Positions 32,349-41,335 are shown, counted from the first letter of the stretch. The stretch: DNA of 42,085 bases from an uncultured Propionibacteriaceae bacterium (GCA_938012815.1 CALLVV010000041.1:1-42085); one strand, 5' to 3'. A program made the numbers and translations. Notes: generated by a model not told the origin, from the letters alone.

Positions 32349-33650
32349 TCAGTGGGTCTTCACGAAGTGGGCGCCGTCGGCGGCGGGCGGGTGGACACGG
32401 CCGACCAGCCCCGCAACGGCGATGATGGTCGCGACGTAGGGCAGCATCTCGATGAACTCGCTGGGAATCGGGAGGTTCATCAGTTTGATGGACTGCGCCA
32501 GAGCCCGGGTGAACCCGAAGAACAGGGCCGTGCCCGCCCCCAGGACGGGATGCCAACGGCCCATGATCACCGCTGCCAGGGCGATGAAGCCGTTTCCGGC
32601 CGTGATGTTGTTGTCCTGGAAGGCCCCAACGAAGCCGACCGTGAAATAGGCCCCGCCGAGACCCGCGAAGATCCCACCCAACAGCACGGACTGGGTCTTG
32701 GTGGAGATCACCTTGATCCCGACGGTGTCCGCGGCCCGCGGATGCTCGCCAACCGCCCGGACCCGGAGCCCCCACTTGGTGCGGTGGAGCAGGAACCACA
32801 CCAGCGGAACCGCCAGCAGGGCCATGAAGGTCAGGGGGCGTTGGGTGAACAGGATCGGTCCTATGAACGGGATGTCGCTCAGCGCGGGAACGGCGAACAC
32901 CGGCATGGGGCTGACCGTACCGAAGGTCTTGGGATCCCGGGCGACGAGCTGCTGGAAGATGAACCCCGTCAATCCCGTAGCCAGCAGGTTCACGACCACT
33001 CCGACGATGACGTGATCCACCAAGTATTTCAACGTGAACAGGGCCAGCACGGCCCCCATCAGGAGGCCGGCGATTGCCGCCGCCGTCAAGGCCGCCAGGA
33101 AGGACTGGGTCACGGAGAACAGCACGGAGGCCGCGAAAGCCGCCGCCAGGAACTGGCCCTCGATCGCGATGTTCACCACTCCGGCGCGCTCCGACAGGAC
33201 ACCGGCCAGCACCCCGAACAGCAGCGGGGTCGAATACGCCAGCGTGAGGTTCAACTGGCTCGTCAGGGTGAACGGGACGGTGGAGGACGCGGCGGCCCAG
33301 ACCATGAAACCGGAGAGGACGCTGAACCCGGCTACCACTCCCGCCACGGTGCACCAGCCCTTCGGTAACCGACCGCTCAGAAACCCTGCCCCCGCCGCCA
33401 CGGTGAGCAGGGCGAAGAGCAGCAACACTGGCGGGCCCGGCACCTCGATGGTCGGCAGCTGGGCATCTGCGAAAGCGTCCGACAGGGCGATTTTCCCAGC
33501 CGGGTTGGCGGTGAACGCCATCGCCACCAGCAGCATCCCGAACAAGGCGAGGAGAATTCCTGCCGCGATGCGCGTGGAACGCCCCTCCGGTGATTCGACG
33601 ACTTCCCTTTCCGGTGCGTCGGCACCAGGAACGATGATGTCGGTGCTCAT
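32349..33650 (-). CDS. Nucleoside ABC transporter permease (NupQ-like)
   Basis: A 433-residue integral membrane protein with about ten hydrophobic segments, of the BPD_transp_2 permease type. Conserved blocks are GVLSERAGVVNIAIEGQFL, DHVIVGVVVNLLATGLTGF and WGLRVRAVGEHPRAADTVG. The N-terminal 40 residues are hydrophilic and longer than in Bacillus NupQ. It pairs with the permease gene upstream, with which it overlaps by 4 bp. Guanosine and other nucleosides are the known cargo of the B. subtilis relative; the cdd and add neighbours support nucleosides here. Confidence 0.9.
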   Translation of the reverse strand: MSTDIIVPGADAPEREVVESPEGRSTRIAAGILLALFGMLLVAMAFTANPAGKIALSDAFADAQLPTIEVPGPPVLLLFALLTVAAGAGFLSGRLPKGWCTVAGVVAGFSVLSGFMVWAAASSTVPFTLTSQLNLTLAYSTPLLFGVLAGVLSERAGVVNIAIEGQFLAAAFAASVLFSVTQSFLAALTAAAIAGLLMGAVLALFTLKYLVDHVIVGVVVNLLATGLTGFIFQQLVARDPKTFGTVSPMPVFAVPALSDIPFIGPILFTQRPLTFMALLAVPLVWFLLHRTKWGLRVRAVGEHPRAADTVGIKVISTKTQSVLLGGIFAGLGGAYFTVGFVGAFQDNNITAGNGFIALAAVIMGRWHPVLGAGTALFFGFTRALAQSIKLMNLPIPSEFIEMLPYVATIIAVAGLVGRVHPPAADGAHFVKTH

Positions 33651-34825
33651 GCCTTGGCCTCCTTGGGAACGGTCCGGGTGACCCGGCGCCTGCGTTCCTT
33701 GAGGAAGGGCAGCAGCCAGGTGACGAAGGCGGGCGCCGCGACGAGCAGGACGATCAGGGCCTGGATGAGATCCACCAGCTGCTTGGGGGTGCTGGCGATC
33801 GTGACCATGGCGGTACGGCTGGCCTTCAACGCGCCGAACAACAATCCCGCCAGCACCACACCGAAGGGGCGGGAACGCCCCAGCAGGGCCACCGTGATGG
33901 CGTCAAACCCGAGGGTTCCGATGATGCTGACGGTCAGCTGCGGTGGATAGCTCGTCAAGATCACGGGGGCGGTGACGGTGATCAGACCCCCGAGACCCGC
34001 CAGGCCACCGGCCAGGGCCATCGTCGTGAAGGTGACCCGACCCACGGAGGTACCCGCGGTTGCCGCGGCGTCCGGGTTCAACCCGACCGCCTGCAGCCGG
34101 AAACCGAACCTGGTGCGTTCCAGGAGCCACCAGCATCCCAGGGCAGCCAGCAGTGCCAGCCCGAAGCCCAGGTGCAGACGGGTACCGGCGACCCGGGGCA
34201 GGGTGGCGCTCCACTCCAGCACGGGGGCGATCGGATTGGACACCCCCGGTTCTCTCATGAACGGCTGTTTCAACAGATAGGAGAGGATGTTCGCGGCGAC
34301 GTAGTTCATCATGATCGTGAGGATCACCTCGTGGGCCCCGGTGCGGGCCTTGATGAGACCGACCACACCGCCCCAGAACGTACCTGCGAGAACACCCGCG
34401 AGGATCACCAGCGGAAGGTGCAGGAGGACGGGAAGCCCCTTGATGCTGAAACCGAGATAGGCCCCGACCAGCGCCCCCATCATGGCCTGCCCCTGGGCAC
34501 CGATGTTGAACAGCCCGGCCCGGAAGGCCAGCGCCACCCCGAGGCCGGCCGCTATCAGAGGGGCTGCCTCCGCGGTGGTTTCGGTGAGAGCGGTCACCGA
34601 TCCGAGGGAACCCACGTACATGGCCTCGAAGGTGAGCCCAATCTTGCCGAAGGTGGCGTCCAAGGCGTCACCGGGCCGGGCAATGAAGTAGGAGTACTTC
34701 GCCATGATCTCCGCGTCGGTGACCACCATGATGACCATCGCGACGGCAAAGGCCAGAATCAGGGAGGCCGTGCTCACCAGGACCGTGTTGACCCAGGCCG
34801 GGCGGCCACGGTTTCCGGTGCTCAT
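33647..34825 (-). CDS. Nucleoside ABC transporter permease (NupP-like)
   Basis: A 392-residue permease of the same superfamily as its downstream partner. Landmarks are AAPLIAAGLGVALAFRAGLF, NIGAQGQAMMGALVG and the coupling-helix region HEVILTIMMNYVA. About nine hydrophobic segments; the Arg/Lys-rich C-terminus (KERRRRVTR) should be cytoplasmic. It is flanked on both sides by 4-bp ATGA overlaps with the ATPase and second permease, so a heterodimeric permease is expected. Confidence 0.9.
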   Translation of the reverse strand: MSTGNRGRPAWVNTVLVSTASLILAFAVAMVIMVVTDAEIMAKYSYFIARPGDALDATFGKIGLTFEAMYVGSLGSVTALTETTAEAAPLIAAGLGVALAFRAGLFNIGAQGQAMMGALVGAYLGFSIKGLPVLLHLPLVILAGVLAGTFWGGVVGLIKARTGAHEVILTIMMNYVAANILSYLLKQPFMREPGVSNPIAPVLEWSATLPRVAGTRLHLGFGLALLAALGCWWLLERTRFGFRLQAVGLNPDAAATAGTSVGRVTFTTMALAGGLAGLGGLITVTAPVILTSYPPQLTVSIIGTLGFDAITVALLGRSRPFGVVLAGLLFGALKASRTAMVTIASTPKQLVDLIQALIVLLVAAPAFVTWLLPFLKERRRRVTRTVPKEAKA

Positions 34826-36375
34826 GCCTGGTCCTCCTGCTCCGTGATGGCGGCGGCGTCCTCGTGGTCGATCCCCGCCATCATGAGCCCCAGCACGTCG
34901 CGGGGGGTGTCCGGCCCGACGACACCGACGATGCGTCCCCGGTACATGACCGCGATGCGATCCGCCAAGGATTCCACCTCGTCAAGTTCCGTGGAGATGA
35001 TGAGCACCGCGGTTCCCCTGTCCCGCTCGGCGACGATCCGGTTGTGAAGGAACTCGATCGCACCCACGTCGACGCCCCGGGTCGGCTGGTTCGCCAGCAG
35101 CAGCGACAGCGGGCGCGACAGTTCCCGGGCAAGCACCACCTTCTGCTGGTTGCCGCCCGACAGCGACCGGGCCGGTTGTGCGTAGGAGTCGGTGCGAATG
35201 TCGAACTCCTCGACCAGCTTCGCGGCATGCTGGTTGATCTGCCCCAGCTTGAGGCTTCCGCCCACGCTGAAGTGATCGAGGTTGTCCAACACCAAGTTCT
35301 GGGCGATCGAGAAGTCGCCGATCAGACCGTCCTTGTTCCGGTCCTCCGGCACGTAGCCGAGGCCCGCCCTCAGGGTTCCGGCGGGGCTGAGCTGCGTGAT
35401 ATCGGCACCGTCGAGGAAGATCGTGCCGCCGACCGGGGTCATCGTGCCGAGCAGCGCCTCGGCCAGTTCACTCTGCCCGTTACCCTGAACCCCCGCGATG
35501 ACGATGATCTCGCCACCGCGCACCGTCAGGTCAAGGTGGTCAACGGCCACCGCACCGGACGCGTTTGCAACCGTCAACCCGGAGATCACCAGGCGTTCCT
35601 CCCCGATCCGCGGCGCCTGCTTGGGCACCTTCAGCTCAACGGAGCGTCCGACCATCATGGCTGCCAGCTCGGCTTCGGTGCTGGTCGGTTCGGCACGCCC
35701 GACGACCTCGCCGCGCCGGATAACCGTGATGTCGTCGGCGACCTCCAGCACCTCGCGGAGCTTGTGGGTGATGAAGATGATCGCGCGACCTTCGTCACGC
35801 AGCGCGCGCATCACGTCCATCAGTTCGCTGATCTCCTGTGGTGTCAGCACCGCCGTGGGCTCATCGAAAATCAGGTAGCGGGCGTCCAGCGCCAAGGACT
35901 TCAGGATCTCGACACGCTGCTGGATGCCGACAGGGAGGTCCTCCACGAGCGCATCCGGATCGACCTCCAAGCGGTAGCGTTTCGAAAGCTCCCGCACCTG
36001 CCGCCTGGCCTGGTGGATGTCGAGAAGACCTACGGAGCCGGGTTCGTGTCCCAGAACCATGTTCTCCGCAACCGTGAATGGAGGAATCAGCATGAAGTGC
36101 TGGTGCACCATGCCGATACCGGCAGCCATGGCCTGCCGGGGATCCCCCAGCCTCAGTTTCTCCTTCCCCAATTTGATTTCACCCTCATCGGGGGTCAGCA
36201 ATCCGAAGAGAATGTTCATCAGGGTCGATTTTCCCGCCCCGTTCTCCCCGAGCAGACAGTGGATGCGGCCCGGAACGACGTCGATGCTGATGTCGTTGTT
36301 GGCCGTGAGGGAACCGAAACGTTTCGTAACGCCTTCCAATGACAACACGGGAAAGGCCGGGGACGACGGAGTCAC
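34822..36375 (-). CDS. Nucleoside ABC transporter ATPase, two-domain (NupO-like)
   Basis: A 517-residue protein with two fused nucleotide-binding domains. The first has Walker A GENGAGKS (43-50), LPVGIQQRVEILKSL at the signature and LIFDEPTAVLTP. The second has a degenerate Walker A GVQGNGQS, a good LSGGNQQKVVLAREL and the family-typical NQPTRGVDVG. The GTG at 36375 is preferred over one nine codons upstream because GAAGGAGG lies a few nucleotides before it. It energises the two permeases. It is separated from the binding-protein gene by an 87-bp gap with a strong hairpin. Confidence 0.92.
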   Translation of the reverse strand: MTPSSPAFPVLSLEGVTKRFGSLTANNDISIDVVPGRIHCLLGENGAGKSTLMNILFGLLTPDEGEIKLGKEKLRLGDPRQAMAAGIGMVHQHFMLIPPFTVAENMVLGHEPGSVGLLDIHQARRQVRELSKRYRLEVDPDALVEDLPVGIQQRVEILKSLALDARYLIFDEPTAVLTPQEISELMDVMRALRDEGRAIIFITHKLREVLEVADDITVIRRGEVVGRAEPTSTEAELAAMMVGRSVELKVPKQAPRIGEERLVISGLTVANASGAVAVDHLDLTVRGGEIIVIAGVQGNGQSELAEALLGTMTPVGGTIFLDGADITQLSPAGTLRAGLGYVPEDRNKDGLIGDFSIAQNLVLDNLDHFSVGGSLKLGQINQHAAKLVEEFDIRTDSYAQPARSLSGGNQQKVVLARELSRPLSLLLANQPTRGVDVGAIEFLHNRIVAERDRGTAVLIISTELDEVESLADRIAVMYRGRIVGVVGPDTPRDVLGLMMAGIDHEDAAAITEQEDQA

Positions 36376-36408
36376 TGTTCCTCCTTCATCAGGCGGATTC
36401 ACTCTACA

Positions 36409-36455
36409 AGCAACCGGGAAAGGGACACCTCTTCGGTATTCCTTTCCCGGTTGCT
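36409..36455 (-). terminator. 15-bp inverted repeat: attenuator or mRNA-stabilising hairpin
   Basis: AGCAACCGGGAAAGG (36409-36423) is perfectly complementary to 36441-36455, with a 17-nt loop, all on the transcript between the binding-protein stop and the ATPase start. There is no U tract after the stem. Such hairpins after binding-protein genes usually give partial termination or protect the upstream mRNA from 3' decay, raising binding protein over membrane components. Here that role is inferred. Confidence 0.8.
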
Positions 36456-36462
36456 CACGCGC

Positions 36463-37581
36463 CTACCTGACAGTGGTCTCTACGGTGACCTTCCCAGAGA
36501 TGATGTCCGCGCGGATCTGCTCCAGTTCCGACTTGGTCTCGGCCGAAACCTTGGAGTCGAAGTCGTGGAACTCGGAAAGATCGACACCCTTGTTCTTGAG
36601 GGTTCCGACGTACGGATCAGAGGAGAAGGAACCCTCCTTGGCCGCCTTGATGACGTCGAGGACCGCCACGTCCATGTCCTTCTCGATCGAGGTGATTATC
36701 ACATCCTTGTACTCGGGCGCGGATGCGTAGCCGTCGGTGTCGACCCAGATGGCGTTCACCTTGCCCTTGGTCTCCTTCACGGCGTCCAGCGCACCCAGCC
36801 CGGAGGGGCCGGCGACCGACAGGATGATGTCGGCTCCCTGGGCGATCAACGTGTTCGCGGTGTTCTTGCCACCGGCGTTGTCGTCGAACGGATTGGAACC
36901 GCCGATGAATTGCCCGTCCTTGGTGGCCCGATCCCAGCCGAGCACCTGGACACTCTTGCCCTTGGCCTGGTTGTAGTACTCGACCCCCTGGGCGAAGCCG
37001 TCCATGAAGATCGACACGGTCGGGTACTTGGCCCCGCCAAAGGTACCGACCTTTCCGGTCTGGGTCAGCGAAGCGGCGACGTAACCCGCCATGAAAGCAG
37101 GCTGTGCGGTGTCGAAGATCAACCCCTTCGCGTTGTCCACGCCCTCGAAGGATTCGTTGTCGACGATCGCGAATCTGACGTTCGGGTTCTGCTTCGCGGC
37201 GGCCTCCGTGGCATTCGCGAGGGCAAACCCCACCGTCACGATGACACCACACTTGGCATCGATCATGGACTGGACGTTGCGCGCGTACTCGGATTCCTCC
37301 TTGGATTCGACCTGCGTGGTTTCGATGCCAAGTTGTTCCTTCGCCTGCAACAGGCCTTTGTAGGAGGTTTCGTTGAAGGACTTGTCGTCGAAACCACCGA
37401 AATCGGAAACCATGCAGGCCTTGAAATTCCCTGAAGCAGCGGTTGCTCCCCCGGTGGCACTGCTGGCCGGAACGGAACCAGCCGGGGAGGAGGAACTGGT
37501 CGTCGGCGCCTCGGCACATGCGGACAGCAGCAGGGAGCTGAGGGCGGCGAGGGATGCGAGTTTGAGCAGGGACTTGGTCAC
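36463..37581 (-). CDS. BMP-family nucleoside-binding lipoprotein
   Basis: A 372-residue substrate-binding lipoprotein of the BMP/Med/PnrA (NupN) family. The signal peptide ends in LLLSAC, with C22 to be lipidated. A Ser/Thr/Pro-rich linker follows (APTTSSSSPAGS). Family landmarks are SDFGGFDDKSFNE, the GVIVTVGFALANA strand and AIVDNESFEG. It captures nucleosides at the outer face of the membrane and hands them to the NupP/NupQ-like permeases. The GTG at 37581 has GGAG 8 nt upstream and gives a proper signal peptide. A TATGGT at 37621-37626 is a possible -10, with a leader of about 30 nt. Confidence 0.93.
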   Translation of the reverse strand: MTKSLLKLASLAALSSLLLSACAEAPTTSSSSPAGSVPASSATGGATAASGNFKACMVSDFGGFDDKSFNETSYKGLLQAKEQLGIETTQVESKEESEYARNVQSMIDAKCGVIVTVGFALANATEAAAKQNPNVRFAIVDNESFEGVDNAKGLIFDTAQPAFMAGYVAASLTQTGKVGTFGGAKYPTVSIFMDGFAQGVEYYNQAKGKSVQVLGWDRATKDGQFIGGSNPFDDNAGGKNTANTLIAQGADIILSVAGPSGLGALDAVKETKGKVNAIWVDTDGYASAPEYKDVIITSIEKDMDVAVLDVIKAAKEGSFSSDPYVGTLKNKGVDLSEFHDFDSKVSAETKSELEQIRADIISGKVTVETTVR

Positions 37582-37669
37582 TTTGAGCTCCAAACTTCGG
37601 AAGGTTTCCTGGGTGCCCCGACCATATCGCGCCCGCCTCCCGGGGGTGGGCCCCCTCACCGAATCGTTA

Positions 37670-38875
37670 TCAGCCTGCAACCTGTCTCACCAAGGCAAGA
37701 GCGGAACGAACCATCTGTCTGGTGGAATCCTGCCAGTTCGGCTCCTGACTCCGGTAAGGACCGGTCGCCAAGGAAATGACCACGGCCGCCGCCCGCAATC
37801 TCAGCTCCACCGGGTCCACGCGTCTGTCGAACACCGGCACCCAGCGCGCCAGCAGGTCCCGCACCTTGGCCTCCTGGGTCGGGTTCATGCGCTGGATGGT
37901 GGACAGGTGGGCAATCAGACAGGCCAGGTCATCCGCACGCCTACCGGGACCGATGGTGTCCACGTCGAGGATCCCGACCACGCGCCCCGCTGCCACGTGC
38001 ACCTGGCCCTCGTGAAAGTCACCATGGGTGGGTTCGTTGCCGAGCGGAATCCCCGCCAGTCCGGCCCGGATTCGCTGAGCCGCCCATTCGAGATCACCCC
38101 GCGCCTCAGGAAGGGCCGAGGAGACGATTTCCGCGTAGTGCTGGACGGCGTCGCTCCACGGTGGACGGCGTTCCAGTTGCGCAACGCTCGGGGGCATGGA
38201 GTCGAGCACCTCGATAAGTTGCTCAGGGGGGCAGGGATCGCCGGGATCGAAGATCGCGCGTGCCAAAGGCTTGCCCTGAAGCGCGTCGAGGATCATCAGC
38301 TGATCACTGGTGGTGTGCGCGACGTGGGGTGCCGGCACCCCGGCAGCGGTCAACATTCGGTGTCTGAACAGCACGTCGTCGAAGAGTTTGGCGCGAATCG
38401 CCTTTATGTAGAAGGTGTTTCCGCCAGTGGTGAACCGCACTACGGCCCGGCGCCTGGGCCGGTATCCGATGATCTTCAGCTCGAGTTCGTCCCCGGTGAC
38501 GGGGTACGGCAACAGCCGGGCATCGTTGACCAGCTTGGCCAGCATCTCGGGATAGGCAGCCCGTTTCAGGCCTGGAAGGTCGGGATCGGCCGGGTATATC
38601 CAGACAGCAACCTCACGGTTGCCGTCACCGAAAACCTCAGCCCCTCGATCGGCCTCGGACAGTTCCCCACTGCGGGCCGAGACCCCCAGCAGCTCCGTGC
38701 GCTCCCCGTATGGCCAGGAAACCTTCGCCAGATAGGTGGCGGTGGTGGACTGGTTGGGGTTGGCATCCACGTGCTCCAGCGTCCAGCTGAGCAGTTCCCC
38801 CCCGGCATGACGAACTGCTGCGCTGAGCACGGGACCTGCGCCGGGCCCCGTCAACAACCTCGATCCATCATCCAT
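37670..38875 (-). CDS. Aminoglycoside phosphotransferase-like kinase
   Basis: A 401-residue protein with an APH-type kinase fold. The catalytic loop is THGDFHEGQVHV (His-Gly-Asp-x-His) and the metal motif is ILDVDTIGPGRRADDLACL. Residues 1-110 are an extra N-terminal part that I do not recognise (SWTLEHVDANPNQSTTATYL). Small-molecule or maltose-type kinases share this fold; the substrate cannot be told from sequence and resistance should not be assumed. The ATG at 38875 is chosen since it overlaps the upstream stop by 8 bp; an earlier start would overlap by 59 bp. Confidence 0.82.
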   Translation of the reverse strand: MDDGSRLLTGPGAGPVLSAAVRHAGGELLSWTLEHVDANPNQSTTATYLAKVSWPYGERTELLGVSARSGELSEADRGAEVFGDGNREVAVWIYPADPDLPGLKRAAYPEMLAKLVNDARLLPYPVTGDELELKIIGYRPRRRAVVRFTTGGNTFYIKAIRAKLFDDVLFRHRMLTAAGVPAPHVAHTTSDQLMILDALQGKPLARAIFDPGDPCPPEQLIEVLDSMPPSVAQLERRPPWSDAVQHYAEIVSSALPEARGDLEWAAQRIRAGLAGIPLGNEPTHGDFHEGQVHVAAGRVVGILDVDTIGPGRRADDLACLIAHLSTIQRMNPTQEAKVRDLLARWVPVFDRRVDPVELRLRAAAVVISLATGPYRSQEPNWQDSTRQMVRSALALVRQVAG

Positions 38876-40199
38876 CGCCAACTCCTGAAACCGGACGCGC
38901 GGAAATCCAGGAAGCACGCCGCCCATCCATCTCCTCGACCCGGAACACCCAGGTCGGCATCACCACGTCCTCATCCGCCGGTTCGCATGGGGAGAGCTCC
39001 ACACTCACCTCGTCCCCGACCGCGGGCAGACGCCCGAGACGGGCCATGACGTATCCCGCGACTGTGTCGTAGGGGCCTTCGGGAATGACGTGTCCGGAAA
39101 GCCCGGCGAACTCCTCGATGGTGGTCAAGCCGTCCAGCCGCGCCAAGGGATCCAATCTTGCGGGCGAGGCACCTTCAACCACGTCGTACTCGTCCGTGAT
39201 GTCTCCGATCAGCTGCTCCACCAGGTCCTCCAGCGTGACGATCCCCGAAGTGCCGCCGTACTCGTCACGGACGATGGCCATGTGGGCCTTCGCCGCGCGC
39301 ATCGCAGACAGGGCCCGCAACAGCTTCACCGTTTCCGGGAGGTTGAGCACGGGGCGCACGATTCCGGACAACTGACCACCGCGTTCCCCGGCGTCGAGAT
39401 CCATCAGATCCCGGACGTGGCAGAAACCGATCACCCTGTCCACGGAGCCATCCGTGACCGGATAGCGGGAATGGGGCGCCCCACGCACCTCTTTGTACGC
39501 CAGCTGGATGGGCATGTCCGAGGGGAGGAAATCCACCTCGGTGCGGGGCACCATCACCTCTCGGAGGCTGAGCTGGCCCACGGCGAAGACCTCGTCGACG
39601 ATGCTGCGTTCCTCCTGGCCCAGGGTCGTCGACCCCGAGACCATCTCCCGCAGCTCCTCGTCGCTCACGGCATCCTTTGACAGCTTCGGGTCACCACCGA
39701 AGACCTTCACCACAGCGTCGGTGGAAACGCCCAGAAACCAGATGACGGGTCGGGCCAAGGACGCGATGCCGGCCACCAGCGGGGCCAGCGCCAGCGCGAA
39801 TCCCTCGGCCCGTTGCATGGCGAGGCGTTTCGCGCTCAGTTCCCCGATCACTATGGAGAAGTAGGAGATCACGATCGTGATAATCACCAGGGCGAGCGGG
39901 TCGGCCACCGAGGTGGGCACTCCCCAGCGCTCGAAAACGGGGGCGAGCCCCGCCGCCAAGGTCGCCCCGCCGAACGCCGCTGAGAGGAAACCGGACAGCG
40001 TCACGCCGATCTGCACGGCGGACAAGAAGCGATTGGGGTCGCCCGTCAACCGTTCGATGGCCCGTCCCCGTTTGCCCTTGGCCGCGAGCTGCCTGATCTG
40101 CGACTCGCGCAGCGTCACCAAGGCCATCTCTGCGGCCGCGAAGGTGCCACCGATCAGGATGAACAGCGCGATCAGCGCAATGTCAGAGACCGCCGACAT
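38868..40199 (-). CDS. CBS/CorC-type (hemolysin C family) membrane protein
   Basis: A 443-residue protein of the HlyC/CorC/MpfA group. Residues 1-170 are a DUF21 (CNNM) membrane domain of three to four helices (FAAAEMALVTLRESQIRQLAAKGKR, VVIGELSAKRLAMQRA). A pair of CBS domains follows (REVMVPRTEVDFLPSD and HMAIVRDEYGGTSGIVTLEDL), then a CorC_HlyC C-terminal domain (GYVMARLGRLPAVGDEV). Relatives export Mg2+ or Na+; the hemolysin name is historical. Its ATG shares one base with the purU stop, and its stop overlaps the kinase gene by 8 bp. Confidence 0.92.
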   Translation of the reverse strand: MSAVSDIALIALFILIGGTFAAAEMALVTLRESQIRQLAAKGKRGRAIERLTGDPNRFLSAVQIGVTLSGFLSAAFGGATLAAGLAPVFERWGVPTSVADPLALVIITIVISYFSIVIGELSAKRLAMQRAEGFALALAPLVAGIASLARPVIWFLGVSTDAVVKVFGGDPKLSKDAVSDEELREMVSGSTTLGQEERSIVDEVFAVGQLSLREVMVPRTEVDFLPSDMPIQLAYKEVRGAPHSRYPVTDGSVDRVIGFCHVRDLMDLDAGERGGQLSGIVRPVLNLPETVKLLRALSAMRAAKAHMAIVRDEYGGTSGIVTLEDLVEQLIGDITDEYDVVEGASPARLDPLARLDGLTTIEEFAGLSGHVIPEGPYDTVAGYVMARLGRLPAVGDEVSVELSPCEPADEDVVMPTWVFRVEEMDGRRASWISARPVSGVGDG

Positions 40200-41038
40200 C
40201 AGCGGAAGATCACCGTCCTGTTCCCGTCCATCAGTACCCGGTGCTCGGCGAACAGGCGCACCGCCTCCGCCAGGGTCTCCGATTCCTGGCCCCGCCCCTT
40301 GCTGACCAGTTTGCTGACCCCCATGGTGTGGTCCACCCTGACCACGTTCTGTTCGATGATCGGTCCCTCGTCGAGATCGCTGGTGACGAAATGGGCCGTG
40401 GCGCCGATCAGTTTCACCCCGCGGATGTGGGCCTGCCGGTAGGGATTGGCTCCCTTGAAACCGGGCAGGAAGGAGTGGTGAATGTTGATTGCGCGCCCGG
40501 CGATGTGGTCACACAGCTCGGGGCTGAGGATCTGCATGTAACGGGCCAGGACCACCAGGTCCACCTTCCGCTCCTCGATCACGCGCCGGACCTCGGCCTC
40601 GAAAGCGGGTTTGGTCTCGGGAACGACCACCCGGTGCGTGAACGGCACCCCGTAGAAATCGGCCAGCGACCCCAAGACATCGTGATTGGCCATGACACCG
40701 ACAACGTCGATGGGCAGGGTCCCCGCGCGCCAACGGAACAGGAGCTCGTTGAGGCAGTGCCCCTCCTTGGAAGCCAGCAACAGGGTGCGGGTCGGGCGTT
40801 GCGTCCCGTAGATCTCGAACTCCGCGCCGAGCCCCTCCGCCACGGGCCGCAGGGCGCCCATCAATTCATCACGCGTGGGCCCGGCCAGAGCGATGCGGGT
40901 GAAGAATCGCCCCGTGTCAGCGGAGGCGAACTGCTGGCATTCGGTGATGTTGCCACCCAAGGAGACGACGGCTCCGGTGAGGGCATGCACGATGCCAGGA
41001 CCGTCCGGGCATCGCAACGTCATGACGAGGTCCTGCAT
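40199..41038 (-). CDS. purU: Formyltetrahydrofolate deformylase
   Basis: A 279-residue enzyme: an N-terminal ACT domain (residues 1-80, starting LVMTLRCPDGPGIVHALTG) and a formyltransferase-type catalytic domain. Catalytic residues are N185 and H187 in INIHHSFLPGFKGANPY and D223 in SDLDEGPI. It hydrolyses 10-formyl-THF to formate and THF, balancing one-carbon pools; the ACT domain is the usual amino-acid sensing module. Length is normal. TACGCT lies 7 nt before the ATG. It begins the purU-CBS-kinase unit and lies beyond a 520-bp gap from cobQ. Confidence 0.95.
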   Translation of the reverse strand: MQDLVMTLRCPDGPGIVHALTGAVVSLGGNITECQQFASADTGRFFTRIALAGPTRDELMGALRPVAEGLGAEFEIYGTQRPTRTLLLASKEGHCLNELLFRWRAGTLPIDVVGVMANHDVLGSLADFYGVPFTHRVVVPETKPAFEAEVRRVIEERKVDLVVLARYMQILSPELCDHIAGRAINIHHSFLPGFKGANPYRQAHIRGVKLIGATAHFVTSDLDEGPIIEQNVVRVDHTMGVSKLVSKGRGQESETLAEAVRLFAEHRVLMDGNRTVIFR

Positions 41039-41045
41039 GAGCCCC

Positions 41046-41051
41046 AGCGTA
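41046..41051 (-). promoter_or_regulatory. -10 element (TACGCT) of purU
   Basis: TACGCT, then GGGGCTC, then the ATG at 41038. No ribosome-binding site; leaderless-type spacing. Confidence 0.5.
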
Positions 41052-41114
41052 GGCCATGCGCACCGCGCATTCCGCTCTCAACCGTTGAGGAAACACTGAC
41101 TTGGCGACGAGGAC

Positions 41115-41335
41115 GCCGGGTCTGGCACGCCTCCGGGCCATGAAACCCGGCGCGACTCCGGAACGGTCCCGCCGCTGTGACGCATCTACGAGGTCTCCCT
41201 CAAGGAACCTCGACCGCCCGGACGTGGATCCTGACGGAGAACATCCTCACCCGGAATTGCGCTGCTCACCACCGCCGGGACCCGCCACTTCCCACTGCCG
41301 TCCTCCCGGGCGTGCCAGGGACATTCCGGCTTCAA
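41115..41335 (+). promoter_or_regulatory. Probable cobalamin riboswitch
   Basis: On the plus strand the stretch 41141-41180 matches the conserved core of the cobalamin riboswitch: GAAACCCGG, then GCGACTCCGG, then GGTCCCGCCGCTGTGA. A 10-bp stem, CTGGCACGCC (41122-41131) with GGCGTGCCAG (41309-41318), closes a domain of the right size (about 200 nt). The 3' arm begins a B12-box-like GCCAGGGACATTCCGGC (41314-41330). The core is convincing by eye; the 3' half is weaker. No recognisable plus-strand gene follows, and cobQ, the nearest cobalamin gene, is on the other strand and ends at 41560. It may therefore be an orphan, or control an RNA antisense to cobQ. Confidence 0.55.

Noticed and set aside
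37670..38875. Aminoglycoside resistance gene
   Set aside because: Only the general kinase fold is shared. The gene is coupled to a CorC-type housekeeping gene, has an unrelated N-terminal part, and shows no mobile context.
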